From JAWWBL01 sp033720975 (GTDB lineage Bacteria; Actinomycetota; Acidimicrobiia; Spongiisociales; ZC4RG35): DNA of 7,446 nucleotides. The DNA lies in NCBI GenBank assembly GCA_033720975.1, contig JAWWBL010000083.1, positions 1 to 7,446 of the forward strand, in the 5' to 3' direction. The notes beneath the pieces were generated by a model. It was not told the origin of the DNA. It saw nothing but the letters and a program-made list of their open reading frames with translations, and did no database searches. Within the stretch, counting starts at the first letter, position 1, and the number at the start of each line of letters is the position of its first letter. The position numbers and the translations under genes are program-made. This document shows, in pieces, positions 1 through 6,109 of this stretch.

Positions 1-232
1 CCACGTAGGTCCCGGCAGCGAAGCCGGCTGCGAAGGCAACCATCCTCCATGGGTCGTCCAACCCGGACAGCACCCTCGATACCGCGATCACCCAGATGAG
101 CGACTCGAAGAATCCCAGCGCGGCAGCCGTCGTCCGGCGTCCTCTGCCGAGGAGGACGATGCGAACAGTGGCGATACCCACGTCGATGGCCCGAAGGAAA
201 AAGATGAAGAAGAGATCAGCAGCTAGTTGCAC
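1..232 (-). CDS. UPF0316 / DUF5698-type membrane protein (5' part, cut by window edge)
   Basis: Translating the minus strand from GTG at 232 gives 77 residues that run off the window. The pattern is that of UPF0316 (DUF5698, usually followed by a DUF2179 domain): a hydrophobic N-terminus with FFLRAIDVGIATVRIV (9-26), a short basic turn GRGRR (29-33), then GFFESLIWVIAVS (40-52) and AAGFAAGTYV (68-77). This gives three membrane segments at about 3-28, 36-55 and 62-77. The soluble DUF2179 part would lie beyond the window. GTG at 232 is the only start available: the frame upstream has no ATG, GTG or TTG before an in-frame stop. No Shine-Dalgarno sequence precedes it. The gene begins 42 nt after the marR stop on the same strand, so the two are probably co-transcribed. 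The function of the family is unknown to me; family assignment comes from recalled conserved motifs and is fairly secure. Confidence 0.8.
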   Translation of the reverse strand, partial: MQLAADLFFIFFLRAIDVGIATVRIVLLGRGRRTTAAALGFFESLIWVIAVSRVLSGLDDPWRMVAFAAGFAAGTYV

Positions 233-274
233 ATTGGAAGAGTAAGAGCGAACCGCGCGATAAGAGATGTCGGC

Positions 275-736
275 CTAAAGCACTCCGTCGATCAGGTCGA
301 GTGCTTCCCCCAGCAGGCGCCGCTCTTGTGGACTGAATCCTGCGGTCTTCTTGGCGAGAGCCCTGACTCGCGCCGCCCGACCCTTGTTGATGACGGCTCT
401 CCCGGCGTCGGTGGCACGCACCTCGACCACCCTCCTGTCCTCGACCCCGCGCACCCGCTCGACGAGGCCGAGACTCTCCAGATTGTCGACGTGCTTGGTG
501 ATGGCCGGAGATGAAACCCTCTCGCGCCTGGCCAACTGACCGATGCTCTGTGGACCGCCAAAGACCAGGACCGAGAGAAGCGACGACTGGGGAGCGGTCA
601 GGCCCATCACCTCGTCCACCTCGGAGATGGACCGGAGCAGTCGAATCGACACCGAGTTGAGCCGATTGGCCAGGGAGTTGAGCTCGGTGGCCGTGACACC
701 TTCCGGGAGTGGGGGGGTCGTGCCTCTGCTTGACAT
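275..736 (-). CDS. MarR-family winged-helix transcriptional regulator
   Basis: This is a 153-residue protein of typical MarR size. Dimerisation helices lie at the N-terminus (about 18-45) and C-terminus (about 112-153). The winged helix spans about 46-110: SIGQLARRERVSSPAITKHVDNLESLGLVERV contains the helix-turn-helix and recognition helix, and the wing carries the hallmark DRR (100-102) before VVEVRATDAGR. MarR proteins are dimeric repressors that release DNA on binding phenolic or other small ligands, or after thiol oxidation; no cysteine is present, so oxidation sensing of the OhrR kind is unlikely. I chose ATG at 736; TTG at 739 is immediately upstream and would add one residue. No good ribosome binding site precedes either. 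The gene is divergent from the VOC gene, and two palindromic sites fill the gap between them, which suggests it represses both its own gene and the VOC gene. A UPF0316 gene follows on the same strand. Confidence 0.93.
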   Translation of the reverse strand: MSSRGTTPPLPEGVTATELNSLANRLNSVSIRLLRSISEVDEVMGLTAPQSSLLSVLVFGGPQSIGQLARRERVSSPAITKHVDNLESLGLVERVRGVEDRRVVEVRATDAGRAVINKGRAARVRALAKKTAGFSPQERRLLGEALDLIDGVL

Positions 737-759
737 CAATCTGTAACTCTAGTTATCCT
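730..759 (+). promoter_or_regulatory. candidate sigma70-type promoter of the VOC gene
   Basis: A perfect -35 hexamer TTGACA (730-735) is followed after 18 bp by TATCCT (754-759), a four-of-six match to the -10 consensus. Transcription would begin near 766, giving a leader of about 30 nt. The -35 overlaps the first codons of the divergent marR gene. The two MarR-type palindromes cover the spacer plus -10 edge and the start-site region, the classic arrangement for repression by blocking polymerase. This is assigned by eye; no start site has been measured. Confidence 0.5.
744..755. promoter_or_regulatory. candidate MarR operator, site 1
   Basis: TAACTCTAGTTA is a perfect inverted repeat of 5-bp arms (TAACT/AGTTA) around a central CT. 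Size and AT-rich TAACT arms fit the operators bound by MarR dimers. It lies between the -35 and -10 of the candidate VOC promoter and immediately upstream of the marR start codon. A near-identical second copy lies 17 bp downstream. Confidence 0.6.
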
Positions 760-760
760 T

Positions 761-772
761 TAAGTCTAGTTA
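761..772. promoter_or_regulatory. candidate MarR operator, site 2
   Basis: TAAGTCTAGTTA matches site 1 at 11 of 12 positions in the same orientation, with its left arm carrying one change (TAAGT for TAACT). It would cover the predicted start point of the VOC transcript. The offset from site 1 is 17 bp, about one and a half helical turns, so two dimers would sit on roughly opposite faces. In addition, an 11-bp perfect inverted repeat, AATCTGTAACT (738-748) and AGTTACAGATT (768-778), brackets the whole element. Confidence 0.55.
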
Positions 773-785
773 CAGATTTGTTCCC

Positions 786-791
786 GGAGGG
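786..791 (+). promoter_or_regulatory. ribosome binding site of the VOC gene
   Basis: GGAGGG ends three nucleotides before ATG at 795. It is the strongest Shine-Dalgarno match in the window and fixes the VOC start. Confidence 0.75.
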
Positions 792-794
792 ACG

Positions 795-1172
795 ATGAGC
801 ATCAACCGCATCGGCCAGATTCACATCACGGTCCAGGACATCGAAGGGGCAGTGGCGTTCTACCGGGATGTCGTGGGCCTCACTCACCTCTTCGACGTCC
901 CCGCCCAACAGATGTCATTCTTCCAACTCGGAGAGACCAGGCTGTACCTCGGAAGGTCGTCGTCCCCCGAGTTTCAGTCAAACCCCATCCTCTATCTGGA
1001 GGTCGACGACATCGACGCCGAGCACGGGAGACTGCGCAAGCTCGGAGTCGAGTTCATGTCCGAGCCGTCGATCGCCCATCGCGACGAGAACGGTGAGCTG
1101 TGGCTCTCCTTTTTCCGCACTCCTGAGGGCCTACCGACGGCTCTGATGGAAACGAAAGCTACGGCCGGATAA
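795..1172 (+). CDS. VOC-superfamily protein (glyoxalase/bleomycin-resistance/dioxygenase fold)
   Basis: The 125-residue protein has the two beta-alpha-beta-beta-beta modules of the VOC fold. The first starts at IGQIHITVQDIEGAVAFYRDVVGL (6-29), the second at ILYLEVDDIDAEHGRLRKLGV (65-85), and it ends with SFFRTPEGLPTALMETK (105-121). Members include glyoxalase I, extradiol dioxygenases and antibiotic-sequestering proteins. His10 on the first strand and Glu119 near the end sit where metal ligands usually lie, but the matching second-module position appears to be Ile65, so the metal site looks incomplete and substrate cannot be predicted. The gene has a strong ribosome binding site and its own promoter with MarR-type operators. 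Being the divergent partner of a MarR gene, it probably takes part in detoxifying or binding the small molecule the regulator senses; this is inference. It stands alone, as the next gene lies 153 bp away. Confidence 0.9.
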   Translation: MSINRIGQIHITVQDIEGAVAFYRDVVGLTHLFDVPAQQMSFFQLGETRLYLGRSSSPEFQSNPILYLEVDDIDAEHGRLRKLGVEFMSEPSIAHRDENGELWLSFFRTPEGLPTALMETKATAG

Positions 1173-1276
1173 GTGCCCATTGCTGTAGCAACAGTCACCG
1201 GAATCCGGGGAATGGTGCACTTCCAGCCGACGCACCGATGTCAGTGAGACCTCTTCCCTACCAGCGGCGACACTGC

Positions 1277-1282
1277 TAGCTT
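1277..1282 (+). promoter_or_regulatory. weak -10 candidate upstream of the VWA gene
   Basis: The 153-bp gap 1173-1325 separates the VOC and VWA genes. TGCTAGCTT contains TAGCTT (1277-1282), which fits the relaxed TAnnnT -10 and has an extended TG, but no convincing -35 lies at the right distance. Transcription from here would leave a leader of about 35-40 nt ending with GGAG (1320-1323) before ATG at 1326. I see nothing else in the gap apart from short imperfect hairpins without T-runs. Confidence 0.22.
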
Positions 1283-1325
1283 GCCGTCACGGGGCAGGTA
1301 GGAGGCTTCGTCGGAAGACGGAGAC

Positions 1326-2984
1326 ATGCCCCAATCCCAAGCCAGGACCCTGCCCTACCTACTGCTGGTCACCTCGATGGCCGCAGCCACCATCTTCCTA
1401 CCCCGGATTCCTGCTCTCGCCGACACGCCGGAGTACTGCGGAAGGACCATCCTCATCCTCGATGAGTCGGGCTCGATCCAGCCTCACGAGACCACCGTGC
1501 GCTCCGCGGTCAACGCCTTCTTCACGCCTCTCATAGATTCGGACGCGGAAGCTCAGGTCGTCGAGTTCGGCAAGGAAGCGAACACCGTCTTCGGCTCATA
1601 CCTCCCGATCGACGTCACGGCCGTGGCCAATGACTTCGGGCCCTATGTCAACGCCACCGCCGCCGGCGAGGTCTACGACCCGCCATCGACATCAGGGCCA
1701 TCCACCAACTGGGACGACGCCCTCGACGAGGCGACCCAGATCAACGCCAGTTCAGGCGTGGCTCCTGTGGTCCTCTTCCTCACCGATGGTGACCCGACGG
1801 CATACAACCTGGACCAACCCGGCGACCCACTCTTTGGGACCGTCAACGTGAGTGGAACTACACCGACGGCGGTCAACCGGGCTATCGAGGAGGCGACTGA
1901 GCTCAAAGGGCAGGGATCACACCTGATTGGCATCGCCGTAGGTCCCGCCTTGCAAGACCCATCCGACAGCCTGAACAGGCTCAAAGCCGTAACGGGCGAA
2001 AACGTCTACGACGGGACCGGCATCCTCGACCTCAGCGCCACCGACGTGATCCTGGTCGAGAACTTCGCAGATCTCCCCGCGACGATGGCGCTGATCGCCC
2101 AGGCCCTCTGCGCCAACCCTGAGATCACGGTCGAGAAGACGGCCAGCTCGCCCGTCGTGATCCCCGGCACAGAGGTCACCTATCAGATCGATGTGACCAA
2201 CGCCGGGAACGTCGATCTCCATGACGTCGTGCTCGATGACCCATCCGTCCCCGGATGCAGTGAGAACATCGGCACTCTGGCTGTTGGCGAGACAGTGACG
2301 GTGGAGTGCTCGATCGTTCTTTGGAGCCCACTGACCAACACCGCCACCGCGACGGGGACCGACCCGTTCGGAACGCCGGTTCAGGGTGAGGGAAGCGCCT
2401 CGACGATCCTCATCGCATCGGGAACGGGCACACCGGGATTCTGGAAGAACCACGAAGACGTCTGGCCGGTGGCCGGCGACACCGTTCTCATCGGTGACTG
2501 GAACCACAACTGGGTCTGCGACCCGACCGAGACCTGCCTGGAGATGACCCTCGCAGAGGCACTGGCCGCCCTGGGAACACCCCCCAGAGGCGACATGACG
2601 TGGAACCTGGCCCGCCCCCTGGTCGCCGCCTGGCTCAACGTCTCCGCAGGCAACGATCCCACGTGCATCGCCACCACGATCGACCTGGCCACAGCTTGGT
2701 TGCTCGTGCACCCGATAGGGAGCGACGTGCCAGGCTCAGACCCGGCCTGGGACACCGCGTCAAGTTGGGCGAAGACTCTCGACGACTACAACAACGGGCT
2801 GCTCTGCGCTGAGAGCCGCGACGCGGGCGAGGGCCCGGCAGAGGGAGCTGAGACCGAGTCATCGACGGGGGAAACACCGGCCACTGAGCCGGAGAACGAT
2901 GAAGCGGCCGAGGATCCCGGCGCCGGCTGGGACGGCGAGGGAGGCAACCCACCACCCCACTCGAAGGGAAGAGGCAAGGGCTGA
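1326..2984 (+). CDS. secreted VWA / DUF11-like / TPGFWKNH multidomain protein
   Basis: This is a 552-residue exported protein. A signal peptide (hydrophobic about 9-31, likely cleavage after ALA at 32) is followed by a von Willebrand A domain (about 38-262). The domain has a complete metal-dependent adhesion site: DESGS (D46, S48, S50), T127 in STNWDDAL and D154 in LTDGD. Residues about 265-363 form a DUF11/DUF7507-like Ig-type domain (VEKTASSPVVIPGTEVTYQI, TNAGNVDLHDVVLDD). Residues about 366-494 match a domain I recall, without a name, from many environmental secreted proteins: it opens with GTPGFWKNH and closes with LDDYNNGLLC. An EF-hand-like loop (391-402) lies inside it. The tail (496-552) is acidic and disordered, ending in basic SKGRGKG. 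Eight cysteines, all after the signal, fall pairwise in the domains. There is no LPXTG motif or C-terminal membrane anchor, so it is probably released or held non-covalently. A role in adhesion or surface interaction is inferred. GGAG at 1320 supports the start. Confidence 0.9.
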   Translation: MPQSQARTLPYLLLVTSMAAATIFLPRIPALADTPEYCGRTILILDESGSIQPHETTVRSAVNAFFTPLIDSDAEAQVVEFGKEANTVFGSYLPIDVTAVANDFGPYVNATAAGEVYDPPSTSGPSTNWDDALDEATQINASSGVAPVVLFLTDGDPTAYNLDQPGDPLFGTVNVSGTTPTAVNRAIEEATELKGQGSHLIGIAVGPALQDPSDSLNRLKAVTGENVYDGTGILDLSATDVILVENFADLPATMALIAQALCANPEITVEKTASSPVVIPGTEVTYQIDVTNAGNVDLHDVVLDDPSVPGCSENIGTLAVGETVTVECSIVLWSPLTNTATATGTDPFGTPVQGEGSASTILIASGTGTPGFWKNHEDVWPVAGDTVLIGDWNHNWVCDPTETCLEMTLAEALAALGTPPRGDMTWNLARPLVAAWLNVSAGNDPTCIATTIDLATAWLLVHPIGSDVPGSDPAWDTASSWAKTLDDYNNGLLCAESRDAGEGPAEGAETESSTGETPATEPENDEAAEDPGAGWDGEGGNPPPHSKGRGKG

Positions 2985-3018
2985 CACGGCACTGCCTTCA
3001 ACGGAGTCGGCGCCCATT

Positions 3019-3022
3019 AGGG
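3019..3022 (+). promoter_or_regulatory. ribosome binding site of the LLM oxidoreductase gene
   Basis: AGGG lies seven nucleotides before ATG at 3030 and supports that start. The 45-bp gap after the VWA stop shows no terminator, so read-through from the VWA gene is possible. Confidence 0.45.
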
Positions 3023-3029
3023 TCGCCTG

Positions 3030-4010
3030 ATGAGATTCGGAGCATTCGTGCCGCAGGGCTGGCGGCTCGACCTGGCCGGTATACCCGTCGAGGACCATTG
3101 GGTCACCATGGCCTCGATCGCCGCCCAGATCGAAGATCTCGGCTACGAGTCACTCTGGGTCTATGACCACTTCCACACCGTCCCCGAGCCCACCCAGGAG
3201 GTCACGTACGACGCCTGGGCCCTGATGGCGGCATTGGCCCCAGTGACCACGAGCGTGCGGTTGGGCCAGATGTGCACCTGCAACACCTATCGCCCGCCGT
3301 CGTATCTGGCGAAGATGGCCGCGTCGATCGACGTCATATCGGAGGGAAGGCTGGAAATGGGTATCGGCGCCGGGTGGTATGAGCACGAGCACGACGGCTA
3401 CGGATATCCCTTCCTCCCACCGGGCCCACGGCTCGGCATGCTCCGCGAAGGCGTCGAGATCATGAAGGCGATGTGGACCGAAGAGGTCGTCGACTACCAG
3501 GGCAAGCACTACCAGCTGAAAGGCGGGATATGCCAGCCCAAGCCGCTCCAAGAACCGCACATACCCTTCTGGATCGCAGGTGGCGGGGAGAAGGTGACTT
3601 TGCGGATCGCCGCGATACACGCCTCGTACACCAACTTCGGGGTTGACCTCGAGAGCTTCGTGCACAAGTCGGCGATCCTCCAGAGCCACTGCAATGAGGT
3701 GGGCACCGATTACGACTCGGTCGTTCGCTCATCCAATTTCAACGTGATCTGCGACGAGACGGAAGCCGGCGTCGAGGAGATCAAAGGCTGGTATCGCGAC
3801 CACCTGTCCAACTATGTAGACGAGGACAGAGTTGAGAGGGCTATGGGGCTCTACGAGAAGATGTCGGGCACACCCGACCAGATCGCTTCCAAACTCTCGA
3901 AATGGGACGCCGAGGGGATGACCTACGCGATCCTCTACTTCCCCGACGCCGCCTACGGCGCTGCGAGCCTCGATTTGTTCGCGAGGGAAGTCATCCCGGC
4001 GATGAGTTGA
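3030..4010 (+). CDS. LLM-class F420-dependent oxidoreductase (luciferase-like)
   Basis: The 326-residue protein is a full-length member of the bacterial luciferase-like TIM-barrel family, of the branch expected to use coenzyme F420. It begins with MRFGAFVPQG. Other landmarks are LGYESLWVYDHF (37-48, with Asp46-His47 at the usual cofactor or substrate site), TTSVRLGQMCTCNTYRPP (73-90), the conserved SEGRLEMGIGAGWYEHEH (104-121), KPLQEPHIPFWIAGGGEK (171-188) and a C-terminal TPDQIASKLSKW segment. Such enzymes transfer hydride between F420 and diverse substrates in the cytoplasm; the substrate cannot be read from sequence, and an FMN-using relative is possible. The gene follows the VWA gene by 45 bp, with no obvious functional link. 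Its last 20 nt overlap the end of the convergent RND gene. F420 use is one reason to place the organism among Actinomycetota. Confidence 0.93.
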   Translation: MRFGAFVPQGWRLDLAGIPVEDHWVTMASIAAQIEDLGYESLWVYDHFHTVPEPTQEVTYDAWALMAALAPVTTSVRLGQMCTCNTYRPPSYLAKMAASIDVISEGRLEMGIGAGWYEHEHDGYGYPFLPPGPRLGMLREGVEIMKAMWTEEVVDYQGKHYQLKGGICQPKPLQEPHIPFWIAGGGEKVTLRIAAIHASYTNFGVDLESFVHKSAILQSHCNEVGTDYDSVVRSSNFNVICDETEAGVEEIKGWYRDHLSNYVDEDRVERAMGLYEKMSGTPDQIASKLSKWDAEGMTYAILYFPDAAYGAASLDLFAREVIPAMS

Positions 4011-6105
4011 CCCCGGCGCGGGGCAGCATTGCAGGTATCACCGTCAGAGCTGCAGCTGCAGCCACCACCATGCCAACCCACATGATCATGGACACCTGGC
4101 CGTGGATCGCAAGTGGCGAGAACCACAGGGCCGACAAGGCAATCGCAATGCCGAGGGCGTTGGCCACGATCGGCCTACCCGCGCGGTCTATGGCCCTGAG
4201 CACATAGCCGGGCCCGTCCTTCCGAGCTATGTCGATGGCGGCTACGAAGTGGATCGCATAGTCAATGCCAACCCCAAGGATGATGCTCGAGACCACGGCG
4301 GTCATCAGATTCAGCTGGATGTTCGATACTGCGATGAAGCCGAGCACGGCGACAACCGTGAGGGCAATCGGCACTAGAGAGGCCAAGGTCTCCCGAAGCC
4401 GTCGATAAGCCAGCGCCAATAACGCCGCCACCAGGACAAAGGCAACCATCAGAGATATGCCCTGCGCCTCCAGGACGACGCGGGCGATCTCGTCCCAAAC
4501 CAGTGGCATGCCGGTGAGGACCCGGATCTCATCTCTCTCCTCGCCGAACTGCACCCAGGCTGCGATGTCGTCGCTACCGAAGTCGCCAGGGAGCAGCATG
4601 AATCGCATCCCATCGTCACTGACCATCTCTCCCAACGGGAAATCGAACTCACCTGCAAAAACCGCGGCCCACTGCTCCGGAGCAAGGTCTCCCGCCAAGT
4701 TGGCGATGGAGAAGACAGTTCTAACCCCGGGCAATTGCTCCATTTCCCTCGCCAGCTCATTGATGGCGTCTAACTGTTCGGGGGGCCCGGCCGGGTCGAA
4801 CACGAACTCACCCATCATGGGCGTGGCTCCGCCGAATATCTCCTCGGTCCGATCGAATGCAACGCGAACCGGGTCGTCCGACTTGAAGAAGAACAGCTGG
4901 TCGGGGTTGACGTCGAGCCGCGGCACGGCGAAAAGCCCGAAACCGACCACAGCGGCCGTTAGAACAACGGCAGGGACGCGACTCCTGACAGCAGTCTTGA
5001 GCAGGCGGACCACGCCCGGCCCGAATAGCGCAGTCCGATGAGCCGGTTCAACTCGAACATGGCTTATGAGGGCGGGAAGTGCAAAGAAAGACACAATGCC
5101 GGCAAAACCGATTCCGATGGCAGTGAACAACCCGAGCTGACGTATCGGCTCGACATCGGTGGCCAGAAGCGAAAGGAACCCGGCGGCTGTCGAAATCGTC
5201 GTCAGGATCATCGGGATTCCGACATGTGACAGCGCCGAAGCGACGCGTCCAACCGAGTCGGGGTTCTCGGCCTCATCTTGGAAATGGGTTACGAAGTGGA
5301 GCCCATCTGCCGACCCCATGACGATCACAAAGATGGGAACGATCACGGTCACGATGTCAGCCTTGAGCCCGAGCCCGAAAATGAGACCGAAAGTCCAGAC
5401 CGAGCCCAGGATCGCGGGCACGACGGCTAGGGCCGATAGACGGCGGTCACCAATATTGGCGTAGAAGGTACCCACCAGGAGAAGGACCACCAGCGGGGGG
5501 ATCACCAGCAGGAAGATGGACAGCAGGTCGATGACACTGGCGAAGATCACCGGGTTGCCCGAATAGACGACGTCCAGTCCATCCACGGTGACATCGGTCA
5601 CCTCGCGCGCCACCGCCGTGACGTCGCCGTGCGGTGTGACAATGAGCATCGTGTGCTGCCCGTTCGCGGACAGCAGCAGCTCCGACAACGGGTTCAGCGA
5701 CACGAGGCGCGGAAGGAGGATTGCGGGAGTCGCCAAGATTGTGTTGGAGTCGATGGGCCCGCCCGTCAACGGATTCGTGTCCGGGATGAGAGACGCAACC
5801 AGTTCCACACCCTCGACGTCCGAGAGGGCGGATCGCAGTTCGAGGAGAAGAAGCAGGTTCTCCTTGTCGACGAACGACTCCCCCTCGGGTAGTGAGGCCA
5901 CCACGTTGATCGGGTCGGTTGACTCGTATTTGTCTTGAAGCGCCGCCAGCTCCTGACCAGGGGGAGAGCCTTCGAGGATGAACGATGCTATGTCGGCGTT
6001 GAAGTCGAGCCTGAAGAGCATGGCCACGGCCACCACCGTGACCAGCCCGGTGATACCAAGAACCAATTTGGAACGGTGGACCAGGAACCGGGCGATGTGA
6101 TGCAT
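3991..6105 (-). CDS. RND/MMPL-superfamily exporter
   Basis: The 704-residue membrane protein has the duplicated RND layout of two halves, each with one membrane helix, a large extracytoplasmic loop and a bundle of five helices. Helix 1 is at about 13-31, loop 1 at 32-185 and the first bundle at 188-350. Helix 7 is at about 376-394, loop 2 at 395-545 and the second bundle at 548-695. Helices 4 and 10 carry the proton-relay type motifs GSADGLHFVTHF (264-275, Asp267) and GVGIDYAIHF (611-620, Asp615). Length and sequence fit the 'predicted RND exporter' group (COG1033-like) better than the longer mycobacterial MmpL proteins. Substrates of this group are mostly lipids or hydrophobic compounds, or unknown. 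ATG at 6105 lies four nucleotides after the stop of the metal permease gene, so the two are surely co-transcribed and probably translationally coupled. The 3' end overlaps the convergent oxidoreductase gene by 20 nt. Family is certain; cargo is unknown. Confidence 0.93.
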   Translation of the reverse strand: MHHIARFLVHRSKLVLGITGLVTVVAVAMLFRLDFNADIASFILEGSPPGQELAALQDKYESTDPINVVASLPEGESFVDKENLLLLLELRSALSDVEGVELVASLIPDTNPLTGGPIDSNTILATPAILLPRLVSLNPLSELLLSANGQHTMLIVTPHGDVTAVAREVTDVTVDGLDVVYSGNPVIFASVIDLLSIFLLVIPPLVVLLLVGTFYANIGDRRLSALAVVPAILGSVWTFGLIFGLGLKADIVTVIVPIFVIVMGSADGLHFVTHFQDEAENPDSVGRVASALSHVGIPMILTTISTAAGFLSLLATDVEPIRQLGLFTAIGIGFAGIVSFFALPALISHVRVEPAHRTALFGPGVVRLLKTAVRSRVPAVVLTAAVVGFGLFAVPRLDVNPDQLFFFKSDDPVRVAFDRTEEIFGGATPMMGEFVFDPAGPPEQLDAINELAREMEQLPGVRTVFSIANLAGDLAPEQWAAVFAGEFDFPLGEMVSDDGMRFMLLPGDFGSDDIAAWVQFGEERDEIRVLTGMPLVWDEIARVVLEAQGISLMVAFVLVAALLALAYRRLRETLASLVPIALTVVAVLGFIAVSNIQLNLMTAVVSSIILGVGIDYAIHFVAAIDIARKDGPGYVLRAIDRAGRPIVANALGIAIALSALWFSPLAIHGQVSMIMWVGMVVAAAAALTVIPAMLPRAGVNSSPG
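4011..4023. repeat. short GC-only inverted repeat at the convergent gene ends
   Basis: CCCCG-GCG-CGGGG forms a perfect 5-bp GC stem with a 3-base loop, immediately after the oxidoreductase stop (4008-4010) and within the last codons of the RND gene. Neither strand shows a T-run after it, so it is not a standard intrinsic terminator. It could still act as a pausing or 3'-end stabilising hairpin for the rightward transcript. It may equally be chance in GC-rich DNA. Confidence 0.25.
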
Positions 6106-6109
6106 GGGC

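Noticed and set aside
1180..1194. Small inverted repeat TTGC-TGTA-GCAA just after the VOC stop, considered as a terminator
   Set aside because: The stem is only four base pairs and no T-run follows on the plus strand.
1917..2711. 264-codon open frame on the minus strand inside the VWA gene
   Set aside because: Its product is low-complexity, rich in Gly, Asp and Arg, with no recognisable domain or signal. It lies opposite a well-supported gene and is a shadow of GC-rich codon use.
3019..3030. 12-base string AGGGTCGCCTGA shared by the starts of the oxidoreductase gene (plus) and the RND gene (minus, 6110-6121)
   Set aside because: A few identical 12-mers are expected by chance in a window of this size. 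In the RND gene the string is coding sequence ending at the permease stop and lies too far from the ATG for a ribosome binding site.
3150..3689. 179-codon minus-strand open frame inside the oxidoreductase gene
   Set aside because: No recognisable domain and antisense to a strongly supported LLM gene.
4457..5041. 194-codon plus-strand open frame opposite the RND gene
   Set aside because: Its Ser/Thr/Pro-rich composition, lack of domain and position antisense to a conserved exporter mark it as a shadow.
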